Assembly: GCA_943356515.1 (NCBI GenBank)
Contig: CALRFM010000063.1
Span: 1-6,337 of the forward strand
Length of the DNA: 6,337 bases
Direction: 5' to 3'
Origin: Patescibacteria group bacterium
Lineage (GTDB): Bacteria > Patescibacteriota > Microgenomatia > UBA1406 > GWC2-37-13
Of the stretch, positions 6,330 through 6,337 are shown in pieces; position 1 is the first letter of the stretch, and the number at the start of each line of letters is the position of its first letter. The notes beneath the pieces were generated by a model. The model saw nothing but the letters and a program-made list of their open reading frames with translations. It was not told where the DNA came from and made no database searches. A program made the position numbers and the translations under genes.

Positions 6330-6337
6330 AATAGATA

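Noticed and set aside
6314..6331. TTG at 6331 as start of the HTH gene, adding six residues
   Set aside because: The likely Shine-Dalgarno site lies downstream of this TTG, and the HTH domain begins right after the ATG at 6313.

Overview
The window holds one leftward (minus-strand) gene cluster that fills almost the whole 6.3 kb. It reads as a restriction-modification / defence-type operon from an AT-rich bacterium. The small excisionase-like HTH gene, the single-chain type ISP-like enzyme, the DUF2130 protein and the A-rich leaders in front of several starts would suit a Patescibacteria/CPR or other environmental bacterial genome. That assignment is inference: no rRNA, tRNA or housekeeping marker is present. 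The genes fit the standard bacterial code, because UGA is used as the stop in three tight ATGA overlaps.

In transcription order (right to left) the layout is: (1) a 57-aa MerR/excisionase-like helix-turn-helix protein (6313-6140); (2) a 1026-aa fused nuclease / N6-adenine methyltransferase / specificity protein of the type ISP C-terminal class (6143-3063); (3) a 159-aa protein with two predicted membrane helices (3066-2587); (4) a 145-aa protein with a FlgT C-terminal-like beta domain (2590-2153); (5) a DUF2130 gene (2128-854) broken by one in-frame TAA at 1924-1922; (6) a 258-aa protein with an N-terminal HARE-HTH domain and a C-terminal PD-(D/E)xK nuclease-like domain (847-71). Genes 1-2, 2-3 and 3-4 each overlap by 4 nt (ATGA). 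The last gaps are 24 nt and 6 nt, so one transcript is the simplest model. No terminator is visible inside the cluster, and the promoter must lie to the right of the window.

How the genes work together is inferred. The large enzyme should methylate adenine in its own target and cut unmodified DNA. Two more proteins, DUF2130 and HARE-REase, carry PD-(D/E)xK-like signatures, and the HARE domain belongs to a family proposed to sense DNA sequence or modification. The membrane protein and its FlgT_C-like partner are tightly coupled to the enzyme gene and could be an accessory or effector module. The distal end shows possible decay: the DUF2130 stop, and an open frame that continues past the stop of the last gene to the window edge. 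No CRISPR, tRNA, insertion sequence or long repeat was seen. No gene-free stretch exceeds about 70 bases.
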